From Pseudomonas abieticivorans (GTDB lineage Bacteria > Pseudomonadota > Gammaproteobacteria > Pseudomonadales > Pseudomonadaceae): a DNA stretch of 64,000 nt. The number at the start of each line of letters is the position of its first letter. Position 1 is the first letter of the stretch. Below, in pieces: positions 50,841-60,292 of this stretch. The stretch lies in assembly GCF_023509015.1 (NCBI RefSeq), contig NZ_CP094975.1, positions 3,403,501 to 3,467,500 of the forward strand, written 5' to 3'. A program made the translations under genes and the position numbers. The notes beneath the pieces were generated by a model. That model was given only the letters and a program-made list of their open reading frames with translations. It was not told where the DNA came from and ran no database searches.

Positions 50841-51316
50841 AACGAGCTAATCGACAGCGCGGTTTCAGCCTGATCGAGGTGCTGGTGGCGCTGCTGATCA
50901 TGGCCATCGGTTTACTCGGGGCGGCGGCCATTCAGCTTAATGCGTTGAAGTACACCGACAGTTCCTCCTTGCGCAGCCAGGTGAGTTTCATTGCCTACGA
51001 CATGATGGACCGTATTCGCGCCAACCCGGATGGCAGCTATGCGTTGACCTCTCTGGACAACGCCCCGGCGGCCAATCTCAATGCGGCCCGGGACCAAGAC
51101 CTGGCAGACTTTAAATCCAGCCTCATCAACTTCGTGGGCAGTACCACTACCGCAAGCATTGGCGTTTTCAACCGCGTCGTCACCATCACCATTAACTGGG
51201 ATGACAGCCGCGCTGACAAATCGGTGAACGCCACGAACACGGCGAGCAGTTCCACGGGTATTCAGACCTTTACCTTGACCAGTCGGGTCGCCGACGACGC
51301 GGTGGCCACGCCATGA
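50837..51316 (+). CDS. pilV: Type IV pilus minor pilin PilV
   Basis: The 159-aa prepilin has leader KRANRQRG/FSLIEVLVALLIMAIGLLGAAAIQ, with Glu at +5. The remainder matches PilV (AYDMMDRIRANPDGSY). It overlaps fimU and pilW by 4 bp each. Confidence 0.88.
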   Translation: MKRANRQRGFSLIEVLVALLIMAIGLLGAAAIQLNALKYTDSSSLRSQVSFIAYDMMDRIRANPDGSYALTSLDNAPAANLNAARDQDLADFKSSLINFVGSTTTASIGVFNRVVTITINWDDSRADKSVNATNTASSSTGIQTFTLTSRVADDAVATP

Positions 51317-52044
51317 ACAGACGCGAACAAGGCTTTGGCCTGATCGAATTGATGGTGTCGATGCTCATCGGCCTGATCGTGGTGTTGGGCGTGACGCAGA
51401 TTTTCATCGCGGCGAAAAACACCTACCTGGCCCAGAACGCTTCGGCAGCCATGCAGGAAGACGCGCGCTACGCCCTGAGCAAAATGGTCCAGGAAATCCG
51501 CATGACCGGCATGTTCGGTTGCCTGGCGACCGTGACGCCGGATGCCACGGCGGCTGATTTTGCCGCGGCCTACCTGCTGCCCATCAGCTACGTCACTACC
51601 ACCGTCGGTACGGTGACCAGCAGCACGCTCACGTTGATCACGGCCGATGTCAGCAGCGTCAACAGTGGCTCCAGTACCGCGCCGAACTGGACGGTGGTGA
51701 CTGATTGCTACTCCACTGCCACCGCTTATGCCGGGAGCAAAACCGTGGCGGGGATGCTGTCCTTTCCCGTGCGCAAGTCGCTCTACACCTACCAGAACAA
51801 CCAGTTGATGACGGTCAGCGGCGGCACCAGCTCGGTACTGATCAATAACGTCAGTGCCTTCAGCCTGCTGTTCGGGGTGGCCAGCAGCAGTACCAGCACC
51901 TCGGTCAGCGCTTATACGGCTACCCCCACGTCCCCCAGCCTGATTCGCAGCGTGCGTATTTCGCTGACCTTGACCGACCCCAATGCCCGGGTCAAATCGC
52001 AACAGTTCGTCGTTGTCGCGGCCATGCGCAACCGGCTGCAATAG
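51313..52044 (+). CDS. pilW: Type IV pilus minor pilin PilW
   Basis: The 243-aa prepilin has leader NRREQG/FGLIELMVSMLIGLIVVLGVTQIF with Glu at +5. It contains PilW-type AAMQEDARYALSKMVQEIRMTGMFGC. The globular part is long and Ser/Thr rich (SSSTSTSVSAYTATPTSP). It is coupled to pilV by ATGA. Confidence 0.87.
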   Translation: MNRREQGFGLIELMVSMLIGLIVVLGVTQIFIAAKNTYLAQNASAAMQEDARYALSKMVQEIRMTGMFGCLATVTPDATAADFAAAYLLPISYVTTTVGTVTSSTLTLITADVSSVNSGSSTAPNWTVVTDCYSTATAYAGSKTVAGMLSFPVRKSLYTYQNNQLMTVSGGTSSVLINNVSAFSLLFGVASSSTSTSVSAYTATPTSPSLIRSVRISLTLTDPNARVKSQQFVVVAAMRNRLQ

Positions 52045-52050
52045 GGGGAG

Positions 52051-52557
52051 ATGATGAACGTTCGAATGGGCTCCATTCAATTGCCAGGTCCCGCCCACCA
52101 GCGCGGCATGGTGCTGTTGATCAGCCTGGTGATGCTATTGCTGCTGACCATGATCGGCATCTCGTCGATGCAGAATGCAACGTTGCAGGAAAAAATGACC
52201 AGCAGCGTGCAGCGGCGCAACGAATCGTTCCAGCTGGCCGAGGCGGCGCTGCGGGTAGGCGAGAATGCGGTGGCGGTGGTGGGTTACACCCTGGCGCAAT
52301 GCACCTCCGTGGTGACCTGCCAGCCGCCGGCGGAGGCCACCTCGGCAACGGCGATCGTGGCGGGCACCAATGCCTCCTCTGGGGTGACCTGGGTGGCTGC
52401 CGGCACCGGTTTCTATGGCGTGCAGTTCATCGGCACCAGCAACAACCCGGTCAACGCCTCCACCAGCAACGCCACTGCCAGCCTTTACCGCGTGACTGCG
52501 GTGGGCACCTCGGGCACGTCCAAATCGGTTCTGGAGAGCATTTATGCCAAGTGGTAA
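52051..52557 (+). CDS. pilX: Type IV pilus minor pilin PilX
   Basis: A protein of about 168 aa with a longer leader (PGPAHQRG/MVLLISLVMLLLLTMIGISSMQ), no Glu at +5, as is usual for PilX, then QEKMTSSVQRRNESFQLAEAALRVGE. The start may be the ATG at 52051 or the next codon at 52054; the GGGGGAG site favours the second. It overlaps pilY1 by 14 bp. Confidence 0.87.
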   Translation: MMNVRMGSIQLPGPAHQRGMVLLISLVMLLLLTMIGISSMQNATLQEKMTSSVQRRNESFQLAEAALRVGENAVAVVGYTLAQCTSVVTCQPPAEATSATAIVAGTNASSGVTWVAAGTGFYGVQFIGTSNNPVNASTSNATASLYRVTAVGTSGTSKSVLESIYAKW

Positions 52558-55500
52558 AACCTCGTCGCCACGCTGGCTGAGCGCGTTGCTCGGGGTGCTG
52601 CTGCTCGTATACATGGGCATGCCGGCATTTGCCGCCTTCACGCCGTCTTCCGGGCCGTTGCTGAGCGCCGCGGCAGTGACGCCCAACGTGATGTTGCTGG
52701 TGGATGACTCCGGCAGTATGAACAGCATTATCTGGGACACGGGTTTCGACCAGACTGCGACCCAAGTGCAAGTGTATATCTGCAACCAGACATTTTTTTC
52801 CAATTGCTCGCCGTCAGCCTTGGACATGACAGACACCAGCATTTTTCTGTCAGACCTTAACCGCGGCACGTGTTCCAGTGGTTACTACGCCTTTTACAAA
52901 GGTTCGTTGAGCACACCACTGTGCCTGAAACTGCCCGATCCCGTAGGCAGCTCCAACACCCGCTACAGCGCCAATTACCTGGCTTACCTGATAACCAAGG
53001 CCAATGGTTCGAACACCGACTTCACCACGGGCAACATCCCCAACGACTACCGCATCAACGTCGCGCGCACGGTTTCAAAATCGTTGGTTGCCAGCAACAC
53101 CAACCTGCGCATCGGCCTGGCTACCTTCAACCCGCCCACCAGCCGGGACAGTGGGCCGGGCGGCTATATTGCCCGAGCCATCAGCGACCTGCAGGCAGTG
53201 ACCGGGCCTACGACCGCCAGCTCCACGACGGCAGCCCAGGCCACTACCAACTACAACAACCTGATCAGCTCCATCAATGGCCTGGCCGCGGTGGCCAACA
53301 CCCCGTTGGCCGAGACCTATTACGAGATCACCCGCTACTTTCGCGGCATGACCTCCTACTACAACTCGTCATCGCTGACTTACACCAGCCCCATCCAGTA
53401 CCGCTGCCAGAAAAACTTCGGCGTGGTGATCACCGACGGCTTGCCCACCTACGACCGTACGTTCCCCACCAACGACCCACTGGGTGGCAGCAACCTGCCT
53501 AACTGGGACAAGGTGAACAACGACGGTAACAACCTCAATGGCGACAGCGAGGGCGACACGCTGTACCTGGATGACATTGCCAAGTTTGCCTATGACATCG
53601 ACATGCGTACGGCGGCCAACGGCACGGACCTGACCGGTACCAGTTGGGATGCCACGGACTTTACCAAGCAGAACCTGCTGACCTATACGGTGGGGTTCAC
53701 GGCCAGTAACGACATGCTATCTGCGGCGGCCAGCTACGGCCAGGGCAAGTATTACCAGGCCACCGACAGCGCCAGCCTTTCCACGGCACTGGGCTCGGCC
53801 CTCAGCGACATTACCTCCAAGGCAGGCTCCGGGGGCGGTGGCTCGGCCAGTTCGTCGACCTTGACCTCGAGCACCTACTACTATCAGACGCTCTACAACC
53901 CAGCCGATTGGCACGGCACGGTCAATGCCTATGCGGTCAGCAGCACCACGGGTGCGATCAGTACCACGGCGACCTTGAGTACCGATAAAACCCTGATCCC
54001 AGGCTCCACCACACCGTTGTTCGAGTCATGGAACCCGGACGTGTCGCCAGCCAAGTCGATCACCATGGCGCTGGGCAACTTTTCCCCGGCGCAGCAAACC
54101 ACCTTGGCGACCGGCCTGCCCACGGGTGTCACGGCAACTCAACTGGTGGAGTGGAGCAAGGGCACCAACGCCACGGGCCTCAAGACCCGTACGTATCTGC
54201 TGGGTGATGTGATCAACTCGCCGCTGACCCTGGCCTCGCCCAGTGACAAGACCGCGTCGGATTTCACTGGTAATACCAGCTACACCACCTATCTCACGGC
54301 AAAGGCCAAGGGCATGAATGCCAGCCTGATTGCCAACGCCAACGACGGTTTCACCAACGTGATCAACCCCACGGACTTCAGCCGGCGCTATGCCTACATG
54401 CCGTCCACGGCGCTGGCCTCGCTGGTGAAGGTGGCAGACGCCGGTTACATCAACGGCAACTCCCACGTATTCCTTAATGACGGCCAGATCAACGTCAGTG
54501 ATGCCATTGTCAGCGGTGGGTGGAAAACCCTGGCCCTGGGCGGTACGGGGGCGGGAGGCAAGGCGTTCTACGCCATCCAGTTGTACGACGCCACCGCAGG
54601 CAACACCATCAAGGCATTGTGGGAAATCCGCGCACCGGCCACCGCCAACACCAGCAACGTGTATAACGATCTGGGTTATGCCTACGCCCGCCCGGAAGTC
54701 GCGCGCTTGCCCAATGGTGACTGGGCAGCGTTCATTGCCAATGGTTACGGCAGCAACTCTGGGGTCGCGTCTCTCTATGTGGTGAGCTTGGTGGATGGTT
54801 CGCTGATCACCGAGATCGTGGTCGACAAGACCGAAACCACAAACGGCCTGTCGTCGGTGAAACTCAAGGTGGATGGCAACAATATCGTTCAGGCAGCCTA
54901 CGCTGGCGACCTGAAAGGACGAGTGTGGAAGTTTGACCTGAGCAGTTCTTCGACCAGCGCCTGGACCACCGCATTTTCTGGCAAACCGCTGTTCACGGCG
55001 CCCGGCACCACCACCCAGCCGATCACCGCGCAACCCTTGCTGGTCACCAACTCCACCAGCGGCAAAATGGTCTACATCGGCACCGGCAAGTTCAACGAAA
55101 CCGCCGACCGCACCACCACCGATGCCCAGGGTTTCTATGCCATCTGGGACGCCGACGGCGGCACGGGCAACTACACGGTGGCCAACCTGCAGGCGCAATC
55201 GGTGACAGGGCTGATAACCTCAGGCACCACCCAGTACCTCAACACCACGGAAAACACCGTCGACTACACCACCAAGAAGGGCTGGTACCTTCCGATCGTC
55301 TACGGCACGACGTTGACCGGGCAACGGGTGATCTACCAGGCGATCTACAGCAACGGGCGGATTATTTTCACCACCGCCGGGGTCACGGCTGCAGACGTGT
55401 GCTCGACGCAAGGCTCTGGTGCCACGTTCATCCTCGATGCTCTCAGTGGTAGCAAGCTGAGCTACGTGGTACTCGATACCAGTGGCGACGGCTTGTATAA

Positions 55501-55735
55501 CACCAGTGACACCCGCACCAGTGGTTACCTGACCACCACGGGCATTCCGCGGATCAATGCCATCATCAGTTTCAGCGCCACCGGCGCTTCCTCCGGTGCC
55601 CTGACCACCACCGGGGCTGCGACCCAGGAAATGGTCGGTACCGACTCCAGCGGCAACCCCATCAACACTGGGCTCGGTGGGCCGGTTGGCACGGCCACCA
55701 ATGGCCAGCGAATCATGTGGCGACAAATTCAATGA
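52544..55735 (+). CDS. pilY1: Type IV pilus tip adhesin/biogenesis factor PilY1
   Basis: The 1063-aa exported protein has a signal peptide ending AFA/A near residue 30, an N-terminal VWA-like domain with MIDAS DDSGS (residues 54-58), and a C-terminal PilC-type beta-propeller (AYAGDLKGRVWKFDLSSS). A 12-residue EF-hand-like loop D978-x-S-x-D-G...D989 is a candidate Ca site. PilY1 caps the pilus, acts in adhesion and surface sensing, and supports pilus extension. It is about 100 aa shorter than P. aeruginosa PilY1. It overlaps pilX and is followed by pilE with no pilY2 between. Confidence 0.9.
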   Translation: MPSGKTSSPRWLSALLGVLLLVYMGMPAFAAFTPSSGPLLSAAAVTPNVMLLVDDSGSMNSIIWDTGFDQTATQVQVYICNQTFFSNCSPSALDMTDTSIFLSDLNRGTCSSGYYAFYKGSLSTPLCLKLPDPVGSSNTRYSANYLAYLITKANGSNTDFTTGNIPNDYRINVARTVSKSLVASNTNLRIGLATFNPPTSRDSGPGGYIARAISDLQAVTGPTTASSTTAAQATTNYNNLISSINGLAAVANTPLAETYYEITRYFRGMTSYYNSSSLTYTSPIQYRCQKNFGVVITDGLPTYDRTFPTNDPLGGSNLPNWDKVNNDGNNLNGDSEGDTLYLDDIAKFAYDIDMRTAANGTDLTGTSWDATDFTKQNLLTYTVGFTASNDMLSAAASYGQGKYYQATDSASLSTALGSALSDITSKAGSGGGGSASSSTLTSSTYYYQTLYNPADWHGTVNAYAVSSTTGAISTTATLSTDKTLIPGSTTPLFESWNPDVSPAKSITMALGNFSPAQQTTLATGLPTGVTATQLVEWSKGTNATGLKTRTYLLGDVINSPLTLASPSDKTASDFTGNTSYTTYLTAKAKGMNASLIANANDGFTNVINPTDFSRRYAYMPSTALASLVKVADAGYINGNSHVFLNDGQINVSDAIVSGGWKTLALGGTGAGGKAFYAIQLYDATAGNTIKALWEIRAPATANTSNVYNDLGYAYARPEVARLPNGDWAAFIANGYGSNSGVASLYVVSLVDGSLITEIVVDKTETTNGLSSVKLKVDGNNIVQAAYAGDLKGRVWKFDLSSSSTSAWTTAFSGKPLFTAPGTTTQPITAQPLLVTNSTSGKMVYIGTGKFNETADRTTTDAQGFYAIWDADGGTGNYTVANLQAQSVTGLITSGTTQYLNTTENTVDYTTKKGWYLPIVYGTTLTGQRVIYQAIYSNGRIIFTTAGVTAADVCSTQGSGATFILDALSGSKLSYVVLDTSGDGLYNTSDTRTSGYLTTTGIPRINAIISFSATGASSGALTTTGAATQEMVGTDSSGNPINTGLGGPVGTATNGQRIMWRQIQ

Positions 55736-55747
55736 AGGAACGACACC

Positions 55748-56152
55748 ATGCGTAAACCCAGCCAAGGCTTTACCTTGATCGAGTTGGTCATCGTAGTCGC
55801 GATTATTGGTATTCTGGCGGCGATCGCCTATCCGCTGTACACCAACTACGTGAAACGGGCGCACCGCTACGAGATAGCCGAGGCGTTGTCCGAGTCGGCG
55901 CAAAACCTGGAGCGTTTTTATTCCAAGACCGGCAGCTACGCCAACGGCACGCAAACACTGGCCGACCCGGTAGGTAACGCCTGGTACAGCGTGACACCGG
56001 TGCGCAGCGCGACTTCGTTTACACTGACGGCCGCACCCATTGCGGGGACAATGATGGCAGGCGACGCCTGCGGCAGTTTTGTCATCGACAACACCGGCCT
56101 GCGTCAGAACACCAATGCCACCGCTACCGTAGCGACCTGCTGGGGTCGTTAA
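55748..56152 (+). CDS. pilE: Type IV pilus minor pilin PilE
   Basis: The 134-aa prepilin has leader [30 protein letters not shown] with Glu at +5, a PilE-like [31 protein letters not shown] and two cysteines (DACGSF, TCWGR) for the disulfide loop. It is the last gene of the operon and starts 12 bases after pilY1. Confidence 0.88.
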   Translation: MRKPSQGFTLIELVIVVAIIGILAAIAYPLYTNYVKRAHRYEIAEALSESAQNLERFYSKTGSYANGTQTLADPVGNAWYSVTPVRSATSFTLTAAPIAGTMMAGDACGSFVIDNTGLRQNTNATATVATCWGR

Positions 56153-56171
56153 CCTTCTGTCTGGACCCACC

Positions 56172-57275
56172 ATGCCCAAGCAACAGGAAATCATCATCGT
56201 CGGCGCCGGTGTCATCGGGCTGCTGACCGCGTTGAACCTCGCCCCCGAGGTCAAGCACGTTACCGTTCTCGACCGTTCCGGGCTGGGCCAGGAATCTTCT
56301 TGGGCCGGCGGCGGTATCGTCTCGCCGCTGTACCCGTGGCGCTACAGCCCGGCAGTCACCGCGCTGGCGCATTGGTCGCAAGACTTCTACCCGCACCTGG
56401 GCGAGCGTTTGTTTGCCAGCACCGGGCTGGACCCCGAGGTGCACACCACTGGCCTTTACTGGCTGGACCTGGACGACGAAGCCGAGGCCCTGGCTTGGGC
56501 TGCGCGCCAGAACCGCCCGTTGAGCGTGGTAGACATGTCGGCCACCTACGACGCCGTGCCTGTGCTTGGCGCTGGTTATTCGCGGGCGATCTACATGGCC
56601 GACGTGGCCAACGTGCGTAACCCGCGGTTGGTCAAATCGTTGCAGGCGGCGTTGCGCGCGCTGCCCAACGTGACCTTGCGCGAGCAGTGCGAGGTGGGCG
56701 GATTTATCCGTGATGGCGCGCAAGTCGTGGGCGTGCACACGGCCCAGGGCGAGTTGCGGGCCGATCAGGTGGTATTGACGGCCGGGGCCTGGAGCGGCGA
56801 CCTGCTGCGCACCTTGGGCGTGGACTTGCCGGTGGAACCGGTGAAAGGCCAGATGATTCTGTACAAGTGCGATGCAGACTTTTTGCCGGCCATGGTGCTG
56901 GCCAAGGGGCGCTACGCGATCCCACGGCGCGATGGGCACATTTTGATCGGCAGCACCCTGGAGCATGAGGGCTACGACAAGACGCCGACGCTGAGCGCGC
57001 TGGAAAGCCTCAAGGCCTCGGCGGTGGAGTTATTGCCGGCCCTGGCGAACGCCACGCCGGTAGGGCACTGGGCTGGGCTGCGGCCGGGGTCACCGGAAGG
57101 CATTCCGTTTATCGGGCCGCTGGCGGGGTTTGACGGGCTTTGGCTGAACTGCGGGCATTACCGCAACGGCTTGGTGCTGGCGCCGGCCTCTTGCCAGCTG
57201 TTTGCCGACTTGATGCTGGGGCGTGCGCCGATTATTGATCCGGCGCCTTACGATCCGGGCGCGCGGTTGGGGTGA
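56172..57275 (+). CDS. thiO: Glycine oxidase ThiO (FAD)
   Basis: The 367-aa FAD enzyme oxidises glycine to an imine for thiazole synthesis in thiamine. It has the N-terminal GxGxxG fold as IIIVGAGVIGLLTALNL (residue 5 onward), and the DAO-family GHWAGLRPGSPEGIPFIGP and LNCGHYRNGLVLAPAS near the C-terminus. In this order it lies between pilE and pilR. Codons 176-180 coincide with an 18-base REP-like sequence (56696-56713) that encodes GGFIRD. A D-amino-acid oxidase activity is possible for this family. Confidence 0.87.
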   Translation: MPKQQEIIIVGAGVIGLLTALNLAPEVKHVTVLDRSGLGQESSWAGGGIVSPLYPWRYSPAVTALAHWSQDFYPHLGERLFASTGLDPEVHTTGLYWLDLDDEAEALAWAARQNRPLSVVDMSATYDAVPVLGAGYSRAIYMADVANVRNPRLVKSLQAALRALPNVTLREQCEVGGFIRDGAQVVGVHTAQGELRADQVVLTAGAWSGDLLRTLGVDLPVEPVKGQMILYKCDADFLPAMVLAKGRYAIPRRDGHILIGSTLEHEGYDKTPTLSALESLKASAVELLPALANATPVGHWAGLRPGSPEGIPFIGPLAGFDGLWLNCGHYRNGLVLAPASCQLFADLMLGRAPIIDPAPYDPGARLG

Positions 57276-57282
57276 GGGCCTC

Positions 57283-57347
57283 TTCGCGGATAAATCCGCT
57301 CCTACAGACGATTGTATTCCTTCTGTAGGAGCGGATTTATCCGCGAA
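57283..57347. repeat. REP doublet (REPIN) between thiO and pilR
   Basis: TTCGCGGATAAATCCGCTCC... and its perfect inverted copy give 25-base arms around a 15-base loop, in the gap between the convergent genes. Confidence 0.9.
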
Positions 57348-57356
57348 AAAAACGCC

Positions 57357-58697
57357 TCAATCCAAGCCCAATTTTTTCAACCGGTAACGCATCGACCGGA
57401 ACGACAAATTCAACCGCTGCGCCGCCGCCGTGCGGTTCCAGCGAGTCTCCTCCAAGGCCTGCAGGATCAGCTTGCGCTCGATCCCTTCCAAATAATCTTC
57501 CAGGTTGTCGATCTTGGTCAGGTCCAGCTCACCACCGTCCTTGCCCGGCGAGCATTCGGCCAAGCGCAGGTCGCTGGCTTCGATGCGTTCGTTCTCACAC
57601 AGGGTGTAGGCGCGTTCGAGCATGTTCTCAAGCTCACGCACGTTGCCGGGGAAGCGATAGCCCTTGAGGGTTTCCATGGCCTGGGTGCTGATTTGCACCG
57701 GTGGCGAGCCGCTGCCCAGGGCCAGGCGCTTGAGCACCTTGCCGGCCAGCAGGCCGATGTCTTCGCGGCGCTCGCGCAAGGACGGCACGCGCAGCTCGAT
57801 CACGTTCAGGCGGTAGTAGAGGTCTTGGCGAAAGCGCCCGGCCTCGACTTCGGCGTTCAAATCCTTGTGGGTGGCACACAGCACGCGCACGTCGACCACG
57901 GTTTCGGTTTGCCCACCGATGCTGCGGATGGCTTTTTCCTGGATCGCCCGCAGCAGCTTGACCTGCATGGTCAACGGCAGGTCGGCGACTTCGTCGAGGA
58001 ACAGCGTGCCACCGTGGGCGGCCTGGAACAGCCCGGGTTTGTCTTCGACGGCACCGGTGAAGCTGCCTTTGCGGTGGCCAAAAAACTCGCTCTCCATCAA
58101 CTCCGACGGGATGGCGCCACAGTTGACCGGCACGAACGGCGCATCGCAGCGCGGCCCCTGCTCATGGATCAGCCGGGCGACCAGTTCCTTGCCGCTGCCC
58201 GACTCGCCACTGATGTACACCGGCGCCTGGCTGCGGGCCAGACGGCCGATTTGCTTGCGCAGCGCCAGCATGGGCGGCGAGTCGCCCAGCAGGCGGTCAT
58301 CGATGGTGGGCGACTCGCCCGTGGGGCCATTGAGGCGCAACGCGGTGCCGACCAGCTCGCGCAGGCGGGCCAGGTCCACCGGCTTGGTGAGGAAGTCGAA
58401 GGCCCCGGCTTTCAGCGCGTTAATGGCGGTGTCGAGGCTGCCGTAGGCGGTGATCATCGCCACCGGCACCTGTGAATGGCGCTGCTGGATGTGTTGCACC
58501 AGGTCCAGCCCGGTGCCATCGGGCAGGCGCATGTCGGTCAGGCACAGGTCAAAGGCTTCGCGGCCCAGCCAGTCGCGGGCTTCCTTGACGTTGCGGGCGC
58601 TGCGGGTGTCGAGCTTCATCCGCCCCAAGGTGATTTCCAGGAGTTCGCGGATATCCGGCTCATCATCGACGATCAGGACTTTTTGCCGTGGGCTCAT
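57357..58697 (-). CDS. pilR: Sigma-54 response regulator PilR
   Basis: The 446-aa NtrC-type regulator has a receiver domain (phosphoacceptor Asp55 in LTDMRLPDG), a sigma-54 AAA+ domain with GESGSGKELVARLIHEQG and the GSFTGA loop, and a C-terminal Fis-type HTH (RWNRTAAAQRLNLSFRSMRYRLKKLG). It activates pilA from sigma-54 promoters. ATG at 58697 overlaps the end of pilS by 2 to 4 bases in the same operon. The pilin gene itself is not in the window. Confidence 0.95.
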   Translation of the reverse strand: MSPRQKVLIVDDEPDIRELLEITLGRMKLDTRSARNVKEARDWLGREAFDLCLTDMRLPDGTGLDLVQHIQQRHSQVPVAMITAYGSLDTAINALKAGAFDFLTKPVDLARLRELVGTALRLNGPTGESPTIDDRLLGDSPPMLALRKQIGRLARSQAPVYISGESGSGKELVARLIHEQGPRCDAPFVPVNCGAIPSELMESEFFGHRKGSFTGAVEDKPGLFQAAHGGTLFLDEVADLPLTMQVKLLRAIQEKAIRSIGGQTETVVDVRVLCATHKDLNAEVEAGRFRQDLYYRLNVIELRVPSLRERREDIGLLAGKVLKRLALGSGSPPVQISTQAMETLKGYRFPGNVRELENMLERAYTLCENERIEASDLRLAECSPGKDGGELDLTKIDNLEDYLEGIERKLILQALEETRWNRTAAAQRLNLSFRSMRYRLKKLGLD

Positions 58698-58699
58698 GT

Positions 58700-60292
58700 T
58701 CAACTCAGTTTGCGTGCATGGGCGAAAGTGATGCGCAGGCAACTGCCGCCTCTTTCACGTGGTTTGTAGTCTAGGTGGGCCTGATTGCTTTCGCACAGCT
58801 CCCGGGAAATATACAGCCCAAGCCCGGTGCCTTTGGCCTCGGTGGTAAAAAACGGCTCGAACAGGTGCTCCAGTTGTTCGGGCGTAACCCCGGGGCCGTC
58901 GTCGAGAACGTCGAGGATCGGCAGACCGTTGGTCGGTTCCACGAACAGGTTCAGCCACACCTGGGCGCGGCCATGGGTGTGGGCGCTGTAGCGCAGGGCG
59001 TTTTCCACCAGGTTGGTCAGCACTTGGGTCAGTTGGTGCGGGTCCATGCGGGTTTCGAGTGGGCCGTCGCTGACGTACAGGTGCAACTGTTCGTGGGAGC
59101 GGGCGGTGGCGCGGAACTCGGCGAGAAACTGTTCCAGGTACGCCTTGAGGTCGAGTAACTGCGGTGCGGCCTCGCGGCGACGGGACAGCTGCAGCACGTT
59201 TTCGATGATCAGGTTCATCCGCTTGGACTGGTCCTGGATGATTTGGGTCAGGCGCCGATCGGCACTGTCCAGGGCTTCGGACTCTTGCAGCAGCTGGCCG
59301 GCGTGGCTGATGGCGCCCAGCGGGTTGCGAATTTCGTGGGCGATGCCAGCGGTCAGGCGGCCCAGGGCGGCCAGCTTGAGTTGCTGGGCCTGCTGGGCGA
59401 TTTGCGAAATGTCTTCTAGAAACACCAGGGTTTGCTGCTGGTCGCCACGGCGCAGGGAAATGAAGCTGGCTTGCACCGTGGGCCCGGTGGGGCTGAATTT
59501 CAGGCTGGGCAGGCGCAGGGTCGGGTTGTTCTGCCACTGCAACAGCCGCTCGATCAAGTCGGGGGAGTAGGCAGTGATCAGTTTGCCGGTGAGGTTATAG
59601 CGGCCCACCAGTTTCAGCGCGCCCTCGTTGGCCAGCAGTACCCGGTTGACGGTGTCCAGTACCAGGATGCCGGTGCGCATGCGTTGCAAAATCAGCGCGT
59701 TGAGCTCTTCCAGGTTGGTCACGGCGCTGGCGCGTTGCTCGGCCAGGCTTTCGCTGGTGCGCAGCAGGCGCGTCAGGGCTTGCACCAACAGCGCCACCGC
59801 GAAACACAGCACGCCCAGGGTGCTGGCCTGCACGTAGTTGCTGATGGGCGAGGGGTGGCTGAAGTTGAGGTAGAAGGTCAGGTAGATGACGCCGATCGAG
59901 CCCAGCGCGGCAATCATCAGGCCGGCGCGGCCGCGCAGCAGCAGGTTGCTCATGGCCACCGACGCCACCATCAGGTTGCCGATGCCGCTGGCGGTGCCGC
60001 CCCCGGCGTAGAACAGCCCGGCCAGCATGAGGATGTCGAACAGCGCTACGCCAAACACCTGGCCGCGGTAGCGCAGGTTCTCCACCAGCACTACCAACAG
60101 CAGGTTGATCAGCAGGTAGGCCCAGCTGCCGATGCGAAACCAGTGGCCTTCGGCCAGTTCCAGCAAGCGGTCGTCCATGTCGCTGGATATCAGCAGCACC
60201 AGGGTGATACCGATGGTCAGGCGGTACAGGTGATACAGGCGCAGCATGCGCTGCGCCTGAGGCCCGCCCGGGGTCAGGGTTTCAGCGTTCAC
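58700..60292 (-). CDS. pilS: Two-component sensor kinase PilS
   Basis: The 530-aa kinase has six or more membrane helices in the first 190 residues (LYHLYRLTIGITLVLL, LLINLLLVVLV), a PAS domain, a HisKA H-box GIAHEIRNPLGAI, and HATPase_c motifs including DDGPGV and TGLGLYIS. It phosphorylates PilR. The start is GTG at 60292. It lies 11 bp inside the upstream small gene's stop, so translation is coupled. Length equals that recalled for P. aeruginosa PilS. Confidence 0.93.
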   Translation of the reverse strand: MNAETLTPGGPQAQRMLRLYHLYRLTIGITLVLLISSDMDDRLLELAEGHWFRIGSWAYLLINLLLVVLVENLRYRGQVFGVALFDILMLAGLFYAGGGTASGIGNLMVASVAMSNLLLRGRAGLMIAALGSIGVIYLTFYLNFSHPSPISNYVQASTLGVLCFAVALLVQALTRLLRTSESLAEQRASAVTNLEELNALILQRMRTGILVLDTVNRVLLANEGALKLVGRYNLTGKLITAYSPDLIERLLQWQNNPTLRLPSLKFSPTGPTVQASFISLRRGDQQQTLVFLEDISQIAQQAQQLKLAALGRLTAGIAHEIRNPLGAISHAGQLLQESEALDSADRRLTQIIQDQSKRMNLIIENVLQLSRRREAAPQLLDLKAYLEQFLAEFRATARSHEQLHLYVSDGPLETRMDPHQLTQVLTNLVENALRYSAHTHGRAQVWLNLFVEPTNGLPILDVLDDGPGVTPEQLEHLFEPFFTTEAKGTGLGLYISRELCESNQAHLDYKPRERGGSCLRITFAHARKLS

